Source: Lysobacteraceae bacterium NML93-0399
GTDB taxonomy: Bacteria; Pseudomonadota; Gammaproteobacteria; Xanthomonadales; Xanthomonadaceae
Assembly: GCA_002307375.1 (NCBI GenBank)
Contig: NTJI01000002.1
Span: 496,001 to 560,000, forward strand
Length of the DNA stretch: 64,000 nt
Direction: 5' to 3'
Positions 17,961 to 26,049 of this stretch are shown here, piece by piece. A model generated the notes under the pieces. That model was not told where the DNA came from, searched no databases, and saw only the letters and a program-made list of their open reading frames with translations. How positions within the stretch are numbered: the first letter of the stretch is position 1; every line of letters begins with the position of its first letter. The position numbers were made by a program, and so were the translations under genes.

Positions 17961-18530
17961 ATGGATCGGGACCGGATGGACGAATTCGTGGCCAGCGCCG
18001 CCCTGCTGGCCGCCCACCTCAGCCGTCAGTGCGAGCAGGCCGCCACCGCGCAACGCGCGAGCGCCGAGGCCCTGCAGGAGGCCGCGACCGGCCTCGCCAC
18101 GCGGGTGGATTCCGATCACGAAACCCTGCTGCGTATGGCCGGCCGCGCGATCCGGGACGCACTCGATGACGGACTCGATGCCGCGACCGCACGCGCCGAT
18201 ACCGCAACGCAGCGGCTTGAACGTGTGAGCGCTGCGCTCGAACGCGCGCAGGCGGGGCTGGGCGCACGCACGCGCATGCTCGGCGGTGGCGCGCTGCTGG
18301 CCCTGGGTCTGACCGCGGCCGCCATCCTCGGCGTCACCGCGCATATCGCCCAGCGCAATCTCGATCGCGCCGAGCGCGCTGCGGTGCGCGCGGAGGTTCT
18401 CGAAGCACTGCAGCAGGTCGCGATCACCGCCTGCGACGGCGCGCCCTGCATCAAACTCGAAGACGGTCTGCGTCGCTGGCCGGCCAACGACGAGTACGTG
18501 CTCGTCGACACCGGTCAGGTGGCGCCGTGA
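17961..18530 (+). CDS. Membrane-anchored coiled-coil protein encoded just before virD4
   Basis: A 189-residue protein I do not recognise as a named family. Residues about 5-105 are an alanine/glutamate/arginine-rich coiled coil, followed by one membrane helix (MLGGGALLALGLTAAAILGV, about 109-128). A second short coiled coil (about 130-152) and a polar tail with two cysteines (ITACDGAPCIKLEDG) complete it. The predicted topology is a cytoplasmic coil with a small periplasmic domain. It lies 52 bases upstream of virD4 on the same strand, so it likely acts with the coupling protein, for example in substrate docking. Start uncertain: GAGAGG is very close to this ATG; 17937 and 17976 are alternatives. 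Confidence 0.72.
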   Translation: MDRDRMDEFVASAALLAAHLSRQCEQAATAQRASAEALQEAATGLATRVDSDHETLLRMAGRAIRDALDDGLDAATARADTATQRLERVSAALERAQAGLGARTRMLGGGALLALGLTAAAILGVTAHIAQRNLDRAERAAVRAEVLEALQQVAITACDGAPCIKLEDGLRRWPANDEYVLVDTGQVAP

Positions 18531-18582
18531 ACGCGACCGCGCGCAACTCGCCATCCCGCGTCCGCATCATCGGAGACACCCT

Positions 18583-20349
18583 GTGTCCAGTCCCCGCCTG
18601 ATCGCCGCTGCGATCTGCACGGTCGCAGCGATCGTGGCCGCCCTCTATCTCGCAGGCTTCGGTGTGCGTGCACTGCTGGGAGTGGACACCGCCGGGTTCG
18701 GCGTCGGCACCTGGATCGCTTACGTGCGCGTCGTCGACCATCCGCAGGTCGCGCCGTACGCATGGCGGATCTGGTTGGCGGGCGGTCTTGCCGGCGCGCT
18801 GATGCTGCTGGTGTGGCTGGCGATGATGGTGATGCTGTTCAAACTCCGCAGCCATCGGAACCTGCATGGCCGCGCACGGTTCGCCGGGCTGCTGGACCTG
18901 GCCCGGGCGGGATTCCTGCGCCGGCGCGACGACGGCATCATCGTCGGCCGCCACTGGGGACGGCTGTTGCGGCTGTCGGGGCAGCAGTTCGTCGTGCTCG
19001 CCGCGCCCACGCGTTCGGGCAAGGGCGTGGGCGTGGTGATTCCCAACCTGCTCGACTACCGCGAGTCGGCGGTGGTGCTGGACATCAAGCAGGAGAATTT
19101 CGAACTCACCTCTGGCTGGCGCGCGTCGATCGGGCACGAGATCCATCTGTTCAATCCGTTCGCCGAGGACCGGCGCACGCATCGCTGGAATCCGCTGACC
19201 TACGTGTCCGCCGATCCGGACTTTCGCGTGTCGGACCTGCAGGCCATCGCCGCGATGCTCTACCCCGACGGCGACGACAAGGACCGGTTCTGGATCGGCC
19301 AGGCGCGCAACGCGTTCCTCGCGTTCGCGCTCTACCTGTTCGAGCGGGCCGACCGCGATGCCGAGTCCGAACGGCCGACGCTCGGCGCGATCCTGCGTCT
19401 GGTGTCCGGCGATGGCGGCGAGCTGCGCGCGCATCTGCAGACGCTCGCCGCCGCGCCCTTTCTCGGTGCGCAGGCACGCACTGCGTTCGCCGGTCTGCTG
19501 TCGCAGGCGGATGTGACCTTCGCCTCGATCATCGGCACCTTCCGCGAGCCGCTCAATCCCTGGCTCAACCCCGTGCTCGATGTCGCCACCAGCGGCGACG
19601 ACTTCGACCTGCGCGACGTGCGACGCCGGCGGATGACGATCTACGTCGGCATCCAGCCCAACAAGCTGGCCGAAGCGCGGCTGATCGTGAACCTGTTCTT
19701 CAGCCAGCTGATCAACGTCAACACCCGGGTGCTGCCGCAGAACGATGCCGGCCTGCGTCACCAGTGCCTGCTGCTGATGGACGAGTTCACCGCAATCGGC
19801 CGGGTCGACATCATCGCCAGCGCCGTCGCCTACATGGCCGGCTACAACCTGCGGTTGCTGCCGATCGTGCAGTCGATGGCCCAGCTCGACGCGGTCTACG
19901 GCAAGGAGGTTTCGCGCACCATCCTCACCAATCACGCGCTGCAGGTCGTCTATGCGCCGCGCGAGCAGCAGGACGCGAACGACTATTCGGAAATGCTGGG
20001 TTACACCACGGTGCGTCGGCGCGCCCGCACGCGGGCCCATGGTCGAGGCCGCGGCGTGTCCGACAACGAGGTGCTCGAAAAACGCGCATTGATGCTCCCG
20101 CAGGAACTCAAGGCAATGGGGCCCAAGCGCCAGATCGTGCTCTATGAAGGGCTCGCCTGCCCCGTGCGCTGCCGCAAGATCCGCTACTACGAGGACGGCT
20201 ACTTCACCCGCCGACGGCTGCCGGCCGTCGCCATCCGCGTTCTCGACATCGCACCCGCGCCGGCCGCGTCTGCGCCCCATGATGCAGGTCGCATGACTTC
20301 CGCGCGCGCATCGCCCGCGGCGCCAACGCCGCTGCCGACATCGGGCTGA
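18583..20349 (+). CDS. virD4: VirD4 type IV coupling ATPase
   Basis: A 588-residue TraG/VirD4 coupling protein that recruits substrates to the secretion channel. It has two N-terminal membrane helices (about residues 6-32 and 62-86), Walker A APTRSGKG near 141 and Walker B LLLMDEFTAIG near 396, and the LPIVQSMAQLDAVYG motif. An all-alpha domain lies between the Walker motifs (in X. citri this domain binds the XVIPCD tails of antibacterial effectors). The start is GTG, with CGGAG 8 bases upstream. A proline/alanine-rich tail ends the protein. No relaxase is encoded nearby. Confidence 0.95.
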   Translation: MSSPRLIAAAICTVAAIVAALYLAGFGVRALLGVDTAGFGVGTWIAYVRVVDHPQVAPYAWRIWLAGGLAGALMLLVWLAMMVMLFKLRSHRNLHGRARFAGLLDLARAGFLRRRDDGIIVGRHWGRLLRLSGQQFVVLAAPTRSGKGVGVVIPNLLDYRESAVVLDIKQENFELTSGWRASIGHEIHLFNPFAEDRRTHRWNPLTYVSADPDFRVSDLQAIAAMLYPDGDDKDRFWIGQARNAFLAFALYLFERADRDAESERPTLGAILRLVSGDGGELRAHLQTLAAAPFLGAQARTAFAGLLSQADVTFASIIGTFREPLNPWLNPVLDVATSGDDFDLRDVRRRRMTIYVGIQPNKLAEARLIVNLFFSQLINVNTRVLPQNDAGLRHQCLLLMDEFTAIGRVDIIASAVAYMAGYNLRLLPIVQSMAQLDAVYGKEVSRTILTNHALQVVYAPREQQDANDYSEMLGYTTVRRRARTRAHGRGRGVSDNEVLEKRALMLPQELKAMGPKRQIVLYEGLACPVRCRKIRYYEDGYFTRRRLPAVAIRVLDIAPAPAASAPHDAGRMTSARASPAAPTPLPTSG

Positions 20350-20385
20350 GGCCGGCCACGCGGGCGCGCGCCGGCCCGCGGCGAT

Positions 20386-20391
20386 TACAAT
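20386..20391 (+). promoter_or_regulatory. Possible -10 element giving a leaderless nuclease transcript
   Basis: TACAAT in the context ATTACAATGCGC, placed so that transcription would begin at about the ATG at 20398. The gene has no Shine-Dalgarno sequence, which fits a leaderless message. No good -35 hexamer is visible. The same ATTACAATGCGC string precedes the ferredoxin gene on the minus strand at 44655. Confidence 0.4.
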
Positions 20392-20397
20392 GCGCGC

Positions 20398-21216
20398 ATG
20401 CTGCGTCGAATCCTCCTGTGCGCCGGCCTGCTGGCCGCCTGTCTTCCCGCCCTGCCCGCCCACGCCTGGGGCAAGCTCGGCCACCGTCTGGTGGCACAGA
20501 TTGCCGAAGCCGAGCTGAGCCCGGCCGCCCGTGCTGAAGTGGACCGCCTGCTGGCCGGCGAGCCCGACCCCACCCTCGCCGGTGTCGCCACCTGGGCCGA
20601 CGAACTGCGCGAGCACGACCCGGATCTGGGTCGGCGTTCGGCCAAGTGGCACTACGTCAACATCGGTGAATCCAATTGCCGTTACGAGGCGCGCCGCGAC
20701 TGCCCCGACGGCGACTGCGTCATCGAAGCCCTGAAGACACAGACCGCGATCCTCGCCGACCCGGACGCGCCGCGCGCCGAACGCGCACAGGCGCTGAAGT
20801 TCGTCGTGCATTTCGTCGGCGACGTCCACCAGCCGATGCATGCCGGCTACGGGCACGACCGCGGCGGCAACACCGAACAGATCAGCTTCCGCGGCCGCGG
20901 CACCAACCTCCATGCGTTCTGGGACAGCGGCATGCTCAACAGCCAGCGTCTGTCCGGCGATGCGTGGCTGGCGCGCATCGGTGCCCGAGCGCCTTCGTCG
21001 GACGCCGTTGGCGCGGTACGCCTGCCGCCGCCCGCAGCGCAGTGGGCGGTCTCGGCCTGTCGCGTCGCGGTTGCACCGGGCGTTTACCCGCCGCGCGCGC
21101 GCATCGACGAGACGTATGTGCAGGCCCAGCTGCCGCGCGTCGAACAGCAGCTCCGCGACGCCGGTGCGCGTCTGGCGGCATTGCTCAACACCGCACTCGC
21201 GCCGCCGCGCCACTGA
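20398..21216 (+). CDS. Secreted S1/P1-type nuclease
   Basis: A 272-residue zinc-dependent phospholipase C / S1-P1 nuclease family member. A 23-residue signal peptide ends at HA, leaving Trp24 as the mature N terminus (WGKLGHR), the feature of the family in which the N-terminal Trp coordinates the zinc cluster. Further zinc ligands appear in TWADEL, KWHYVN, VVHFVGDVHQPMH and GGNTEQ...NLHAFWDSGML. It hydrolyses single-stranded nucleic acids and 3'-nucleotides outside the cytoplasm. It starts 48 bases after virD4 but probably has its own promoter. Confidence 0.9.
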   Translation: MLRRILLCAGLLAACLPALPAHAWGKLGHRLVAQIAEAELSPAARAEVDRLLAGEPDPTLAGVATWADELREHDPDLGRRSAKWHYVNIGESNCRYEARRDCPDGDCVIEALKTQTAILADPDAPRAERAQALKFVVHFVGDVHQPMHAGYGHDRGGNTEQISFRGRGTNLHAFWDSGMLNSQRLSGDAWLARIGARAPSSDAVGAVRLPPPAAQWAVSACRVAVAPGVYPPRARIDETYVQAQLPRVEQQLRDAGARLAALLNTALAPPRH

Positions 21217-21254
21217 CGGCGACGCGGCCGCGCGCCCTGACCGCAGAGACCGCC

Positions 21255-22121
21255 ATGCCGCAGCCGCACGTCACGCCGTTCCACCACCCGCCCAGCGGCA
21301 CCTGGAGCTACGTCGTCCGCGACCCCGCCTCGCGCGCCGCGGCGCTCATCGATCCGGTGCTCGACTTCGACATGGCCTCGGCGCGCACGTCCACGCTGTC
21401 GGCCATGGCGGTGCTCGAACACGTCCGCGCGTACGGGCTGGACGTGCAATGGATTCTGGAAACCCACGCCCATGCCGATCACCTGTCGGCCGGTGACTGG
21501 CTGCGCACGCAGCTGCCGGGCGCGAAGCTGGCGATCGGCGAAGGCATCCGCACGGTGCAGAAGACCTTCCGGCCGATCTTCAATCTCGGCGACCACGTCC
21601 CCACCGATGGCGCGCAGTTCGACCGACTGTTCGAAGCCGACGCGCGCTTCACTATCGGCAGCCTGTCAGCGCGCGTGCTCCCCGTGCCCGGCCACACCAG
21701 TGACAGCAACGCCTACCTGATCGGCGATGCGCTGTTCACCGGCGACTCGCTGTTCATGCCCGACGGCGGCACCGCGCGCTGCGATTTCCCGGGCGGCGAT
21801 GCGGCCACCCTCTACCGCTCGATCCGGCGCCTGTTCGCCCTGCCCGATGCCACACGCGTGTTCGTCTGCCACGACTACGGCCCGAATGGGCGCGCCGTGG
21901 CCTGCGAAACCACGATCGGCGCGCAGAAGGCCGACAATATCCATGTTGGCGGCGACATCGACGAGGCCACGTTCGTCGCACTGCGCGAGGCCCGCGATGC
22001 GACGCTGGCGATGCCTGCGCTGCTGTTGCCGGCCGTGCAGACCAATCTGCGCGGCGGCGCCCTGCCCGAGCCCGAGGCTAATGGCGTGCGCTACCTGAAA
22101 CTGCCGATCGACACGCTCTGA
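21255..22121 (+). CDS. ETHE1-like metallo-beta-lactamase-fold hydrolase
   Basis: A 288-residue cytoplasmic metallo-hydrolase. The metal motif THAHADH has ligands His71, His73, Asp75 and His76; further ligands are in VPGHTSDSNAY, GDSLF and FVCHDYGP. The order and the GTARCDFPGGDAATLYRS segment match the persulfide dioxygenase/Blh branch (ETHE1-like), which oxidises glutathione persulfide using mononuclear iron. Substrate is inferred from family. It is separate from the flanking nuclease and molybdate genes; the ribosome site is weak (GCAGAGA). Confidence 0.82.
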   Translation: MPQPHVTPFHHPPSGTWSYVVRDPASRAAALIDPVLDFDMASARTSTLSAMAVLEHVRAYGLDVQWILETHAHADHLSAGDWLRTQLPGAKLAIGEGIRTVQKTFRPIFNLGDHVPTDGAQFDRLFEADARFTIGSLSARVLPVPGHTSDSNAYLIGDALFTGDSLFMPDGGTARCDFPGGDAATLYRSIRRLFALPDATRVFVCHDYGPNGRAVACETTIGAQKADNIHVGGDIDEATFVALREARDATLAMPALLLPAVQTNLRGGALPEPEANGVRYLKLPIDTL

Positions 22122-22154
22122 CGCGGCTGCGTGATTGTCGACTGAACGCCCCCA

Positions 22155-22180
22155 TCGTTATGCTCCGCCGTTCATAACGA
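22155..22180. promoter_or_regulatory. ModE-like operator of the molybdate operon
   Basis: Perfect inverted repeat TCGTTATG - 10 bases - CATAACGA, ending 9 bases before the start codon of the first gene of the mod operon. It resembles the E. coli modA operator, in which CGTTATAT and ACATAACG arms flank a 7-base spacer. The position over the ribosome-site/start region suits repression by molybdate-bound ModE. No modE gene is in the window. Confidence 0.65.
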
Positions 22181-22189
22181 AGGCGCGCC

Positions 22190-22687
22190 ATGGTCCGCAT
22201 CCGTTTCTGTCTGCCGCTGTTGCTGCTGGGCCTGCCGGCCGTCCATGCGCACGATCACGGCACGCACGCACGCGCCTCGGCGCCGGCCGATGCCTCGCCG
22301 CGTGTCGTGTCGCTGGAGCCGGCGGCCCGGGCCACGCTGACCCGCCACCAGGTCGAAGCCAGCGTGCATGGCGCGACACTGCGCTGCGAAGGCGTGTCGC
22401 TGGCCGCGCTGCTGCAGGCCACCGGCGCGATGCCGGATACCCCGCTGCGCGGCGCGCACCTCGACCGCTACGTTCTGGTGACCGCTCGCGACGACTACCG
22501 CGCGGTGTTCTCGCTCGGTGAACTCGACGCGACGCTCGGCAACCGGGGCGTCTACCTGGTCGACCGCTGCGACGACGCCCCGCTCGATGACAGCAGCGGC
22601 CCGCTGCGCCTGCTGGTGCCGGACGACTCACGCGCTGCGCGCAGCGTGCGCCAGGTCGAGCGCATCACCGTCGTGGCCGCGCCCTGA
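22190..22687 (+). CDS. Exported molybdopterin-oxidoreductase-fold protein in the mod operon
   Basis: A 165-residue protein with a 20-residue signal peptide (ending AVHA, before HDHGTHA). The rest resembles the oxidoreductase molybdopterin-binding (sulfite-oxidase-like) domain in short form: an [19 protein letters not shown] segment, [20 protein letters not shown], and a C-terminal [11 protein letters not shown] strand. It precedes modA by 20 bases and shares the ModE-like operator, so a link to molybdenum use is likely. Whether it binds cofactor is unclear. The N terminus HDHGTHA is metal-ligand rich. Confidence 0.72.
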   Translation: MVRIRFCLPLLLLGLPAVHAHDHGTHARASAPADASPRVVSLEPAARATLTRHQVEASVHGATLRCEGVSLAALLQATGAMPDTPLRGAHLDRYVLVTARDDYRAVFSLGELDATLGNRGVYLVDRCDDAPLDDSSGPLRLLVPDDSRAARSVRQVERITVVAAP

Positions 22688-22707
22688 TCCCTCTGCCTGG
22701 AATCCCG

Positions 22708-23502
22708 ATGCCCCGCTTCCGTCTCGCGCCCCTGTCGCTGCACCGTGCCGCTGCGTTGCTGCTTTGCGTCCTTGCCGCATTGCCGGTCATCGCACAGGCG
22801 CGCGCACCGGTCACCGTGTTCGCCGCCGCCAGCCTCAAGGAGTCGATGGATGCCGCGGCCGCGCAGTACCAGCGCCAGACCGGCCAGCGCGTACGCGTGT
22901 CGTATGCGGCCAGTTCGGCACTGGCACGGCAGATCGAACAGCGCGCGCCGGCCGACGTCTTCATCTCGGCCGACCTGGCGTGGATGGACTGGCTGCAGGG
23001 CCGCGGCCTCATCGACGCGAGTTCCCGCCGCGACCTGCTCGGCAACACCTTGGTGCTCGTGGCGCCGGCCGATGCACCGACACCGCCTTTGACGCTGGCA
23101 CGCGGCACCGATCTGCGCCCGTTGCTCGGCGCGCGCGGTCGGCTGTCGCTGGCGCTCACCGCCAGCGTGCCGGCGGGCAAATACGCGAAGGCGGCGTTCG
23201 AACAGCTTGGCCAGTGGTCGGCGCTGCAGCCGCGCATCGCCGAATCCGACAGCGTGCGCTCGGCGCTGAACCTCGTCGCGCGCGGTGAAGCGCCGCTCGG
23301 CGTGGTGTACGGCAGCGATGCGAAAGCCGAGCCGCGGGTGCGGGTGCTGGCGACGTTTCCGGCCGACAGCCATCCGCCGATCGTCTACCCGGTCGCGCGC
23401 GTGGCCGCGAGCCGCAACGGCCAGGCGGATGAATTCGTGCGCTGGCTCGACAGCGACGCCGCCGCGGCGATCTTCCGCCGGCACGGCTTCTCGATCCGCT
23501 GA
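22708..23502 (+). CDS. modA: Molybdate ABC transporter substrate-binding protein
   Basis: A 264-residue periplasmic binding protein. The signal peptide covers about residues 1-31. The mature start [19 protein letters not shown] is the ModA signature binding the oxyanion, followed by [20 protein letters not shown] and VYGSDA. It captures molybdate (or tungstate) for ModBC. It lies in a compact operon, three bases before modB. Confidence 0.95.
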   Translation: MPRFRLAPLSLHRAAALLLCVLAALPVIAQARAPVTVFAAASLKESMDAAAAQYQRQTGQRVRVSYAASSALARQIEQRAPADVFISADLAWMDWLQGRGLIDASSRRDLLGNTLVLVAPADAPTPPLTLARGTDLRPLLGARGRLSLALTASVPAGKYAKAAFEQLGQWSALQPRIAESDSVRSALNLVARGEAPLGVVYGSDAKAEPRVRVLATFPADSHPPIVYPVARVAASRNGQADEFVRWLDSDAAAAIFRRHGFSIR

Positions 23503-23505
23503 TCG

Positions 23506-24213
23506 ATGACGCTGTCCTCGTTCTTCGCATTCGGGCCCGACGAACTCGTCGCGATCCGCCTGAGTCTGAAGGTCGCCGCGGTGGCGGCGCTGTGCAGCCT
23601 GCCGTTCGGCATCGCGGTGGCCTGGCTGCTCGCGCGGCGGCGCTTCGTCGGCAAGTCGCTGATCGATGCACTGGTGCATCTGCCGCTGGTGCTGCCGCCG
23701 GTGGTGGTGGGCTATGCGCTGCTGGTGCTGCTGGGCGGCAATGGCGTGATCGGCCGCTGGCTGGAGAACACCTTCGGCCTCACGCTCGCCTTCCGCTGGA
23801 CCGGCGCGGCGCTGGCCAGCGCGATCATGGGCTTTCCGCTGCTGGTGCGCACCATCCGTCTGTCGATCGAGAACGTCGACCGCCGTCTCGAGCAGGCCGC
23901 CGCCACGCTCGGCGCCAGTCCGCTGCGCGTGTTCTGCACCATCACCCTGCCGCTGGCGTGGCCCGGCGTGGTGGCCGGCGCAGTGCTGGCGTTTGCGAAG
24001 GCGCTGGGCGAGTTCGGCGCCACGATCACGTTCGTGTCGAACATTCCCGGCGAAACCCAGACCGTTTCGTCGGCGATCTACGGCCTGATGCAGGTGCCCG
24101 ATGGCGAGGCCGGCATCTGGCGGCTGGCCGCAGTGTCGGTGGCGATCTCGCTGGCCGCGCTGCTCGCCAGCGAATGGCTGGTGCGGCGCCAGCGCGGCGA
24201 GGTGCAGGACTGA
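23506..24213 (+). CDS. modB: Molybdate ABC transporter permease
   Basis: A 235-residue inner-membrane permease with about five helices. The cytoplasmic EAA loop that docks the ATPase reads EQAAATLGASPLRVF...LPLAWPGVVAG, followed by the conserved AFAKALGEFGATITFVSNIP stretch typical of ModB. It starts 3 bases after modA; its stop overlaps the modC start (TGATG). Confidence 0.95.
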   Translation: MTLSSFFAFGPDELVAIRLSLKVAAVAALCSLPFGIAVAWLLARRRFVGKSLIDALVHLPLVLPPVVVGYALLVLLGGNGVIGRWLENTFGLTLAFRWTGAALASAIMGFPLLVRTIRLSIENVDRRLEQAAATLGASPLRVFCTITLPLAWPGVVAGAVLAFAKALGEFGATITFVSNIPGETQTVSSAIYGLMQVPDGEAGIWRLAAVSVAISLAALLASEWLVRRQRGEVQD

Positions 24214-24827
24214 TGCTGCACGTCGACATCGACCTGCGCCGCGGCAGTTTCGCCCGGCATGTCCGCATCGACGCCACGCAGCGCGTGGTCGCGCTGACCG
24301 GGCCGTCGGGCGCGGGCAAGACCAGCGTGCTCAATGCCATAGCCGGCCTGGTGAAGCCGCGCGCCGGGCGCATCGAGATCGACGGCCGCGTGCTGTTCGA
24401 CAGCGCGGCGCGCATCGACGTGCCCGCACACCGGCGCCGGGTCGGCTACGTGTTCCAGGACGCACGCCTGTTCCCGCACTTCGACGTGCTGCGCAACCTG
24501 CGTTACGGCCGGCATCACGACGGCGCGGACACGTTCGCGCTCGACCAGGTGGTCCAGCTGCTCGGCATCGGCCGCCTGCTGCGGCGGCGCACCGCCAATC
24601 TGTCGGGCGGTGAAGCGCAACGTGTGGCGATCGGCCGCGCGCTGCTGTCGCAACCTGCGCTGCTGCTGTTCGACGAACCGCTGTCGGCGCTGGACGAGGC
24701 GCGGCGCGAGGAGCTGATCCCGTGGCTGCAGCGCGTTCGCGACGAGGTGCGGCTGCCGATGCTCTATGTCAGCCACACCACCGACGACGTGCGTCGCCTG
24801 GCCGACGTGGTGCACACGCTGGCCTGA
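24213..24827 (+). CDS. modC: Molybdate ABC transporter ATPase, short form without TOBE domain
   Basis: A 204-residue ABC ATPase. Walker A GPSGAGKT is at residues 30-37, the Q-loop is in GYVFQDARLFPHFDV, the signature is LSGGEAQRVAIGRAL, Walker B LLLFDEP follows and the H-loop is VSHTTDDV. ModC proteins usually have about 350 residues with a C-terminal TOBE/Mop domain that senses molybdate; here translation stops right after the ATPase core, so that control domain is absent. The stop region shows no sign of a frameshift. Confidence 0.92.
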   Translation: MLHVDIDLRRGSFARHVRIDATQRVVALTGPSGAGKTSVLNAIAGLVKPRAGRIEIDGRVLFDSAARIDVPAHRRRVGYVFQDARLFPHFDVLRNLRYGRHHDGADTFALDQVVQLLGIGRLLRRRTANLSGGEAQRVAIGRALLSQPALLLFDEPLSALDEARREELIPWLQRVRDEVRLPMLYVSHTTDDVRRLADVVHTLA

Positions 24828-24890
24828 GGCGACGCGACGTTCACCGACCGGGTGCGGCAATCGCGACAACACCGCCGACACCGACACGCG

Positions 24891-25442
24891 ATGCCGCGAC
24901 TCCATCCGATTCCCGTCGAGCAGACCCGGGCCCATCTCGAGCCGGGCCCGGTGGTGCTGCTGTCCACCGCGCACCGGAGCACGCGCGGCATCATGACCCT
25001 CGGCTGGCACATGATGCTCGGCTACGACCTCGTCGGTACCTACATCTGGGCGGCCAACGCCAGCCACGCCCTGGCACGCGGCAGCCGCCAGTGCGTCATC
25101 AACGTGCCGGGTGAGGATCTGCTCGACACCGTGGTGCGCATCGGCAACTGCAGCAGCGCCGAAGCCGACAAGTTCGAGCGTTTCGGACTGACCGCGGTCG
25201 AGGGCAGCGCGGTCGACGCCCCCGGCATCGGCGAATGCCATGCGCGGTTCGAATGCGAGCTGCACGAGACGCGCATCACTGCCGACTATCCGCTGTTCGT
25301 CTGGCGCGTGCGGGCCGCGCACGCGGTGAAGCGGCCCCGATGGCCATCGACGGTGCATTACCGCGGCGACGGGGCCTTCAAGATCGGCGAGCGAAACGTC
25401 TCGCGCCGACGCCTGTTCCGTCCCGACATGCTCGAGTCGTGA
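24891..25442 (+). CDS. Flavin reductase-like (FMN-binding split-barrel) protein
   Basis: A 183-residue protein of the DIM6/NTAB flavoprotein family: PGPVVLLSTAHRSTRGIMTL at the N terminus, SHALARGSRQCVINVP in the FMN-binding region, then ADKFERFGLT and the ARFECELHETRI strand. Such proteins bind FMN and serve as flavin reductases or oxygenase partners; the substrate here is unknown. It starts about 63 bases after modC, so may be read with the mod operon. A GTG start 13 codons upstream (24852) adds only an arginine/histidine-rich stretch and was rejected. Confidence 0.75.
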   Translation: MPRLHPIPVEQTRAHLEPGPVVLLSTAHRSTRGIMTLGWHMMLGYDLVGTYIWAANASHALARGSRQCVINVPGEDLLDTVVRIGNCSSAEADKFERFGLTAVEGSAVDAPGIGECHARFECELHETRITADYPLFVWRVRAAHAVKRPRWPSTVHYRGDGAFKIGERNVSRRRLFRPDMLES

Positions 25443-25590
25443 CCCACGCCGTGCGTCCGAGGGCCTGCGTCCGGCTCCGATGGATCGCATGGCACCAGCG
25501 TGTCCGGCTCGCGCAGATTCAGTCCGCCCCGCCAAGTCCGGCGCGACCGTCTTGAGCGCGCCTTCATCGCACATCGCAGATAAGAGCCGC

Positions 25591-26049
25591 ATGCCCCGCA
25601 TTTCCATCCTGCTGCCGTGCCTGTGCCTGGTCGCCTGCGGGGGTTACCCGCGCGACACGCACGACAGCAGCGAACGCGCGCACGCCGCGATGCGCGTCGG
25701 CGTCAGTCACGATCCGCCGTATGTCGTGGCCGCGGCCGGGCAAGCGCCAAGCGGGCCCGAACCGGCGCTCATCGAGGCATTCGCCCGCGCCCACCATCTG
25801 CAAGTGGAGTGGGTCGTCGACGGCCACGAGCCGCTGATGACGGCGCTGCTCGACCATCGCCTGCACATGGTGGTGGGCGGGCATTCCGCAGCGTCCCCGT
25901 GGAAGGATGTCAGCTGGTCGCGTCGCTACGTCGTGCCCGACGCGCGCGGCCGGCCGACGACGCGGCGCCTGGCCTTGCCGCCGGCGGAGAACGCCTGGCA
26001 GTTGCAGGTCGATCACTGGCTGCACGCGCACGACGGCGTGCCGCGATGA
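25591..26049 (+). CDS. Short substrate-binding-like lipoprotein
   Basis: A 152-residue lipoprotein (lipobox LVAC at residues about 11-14). The mature part MRVGVSHDPPYVV...PEPALIEAFARAHHLQVEWV...HRLHMVVGG is the first lobe of a family 3 amino-acid-type binding protein. Full members are about 230 residues or more; here only one lobe and a short tail remain, so it is either a degenerate sensor-like form or a natural single-lobe variant. Its TGA stop overlaps the start of the CDF transporter gene (ATGA), suggesting they function together. Confidence 0.65.
   Translation: MPRISILLPCLCLVACGGYPRDTHDSSERAHAAMRVGVSHDPPYVVAAAGQAPSGPEPALIEAFARAHHLQVEWVVDGHEPLMTALLDHRLHMVVGGHSAASPWKDVSWSRRYVVPDARGRPTTRRLALPPAENAWQLQVDHWLHAHDGVPR

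Noticed and set aside
6862-20349. Conjugative element or plasmid origin
   Set aside because: No relaxase, oriT-like nicking site, integrase or direct-repeat boundaries were found; gene order matches chromosomal X-T4SS.
18451-21213. 920-aa minus-strand frame across virD4 and the nuclease
   Set aside because: Antisense to two well-supported genes; composition typical of shadow frames.
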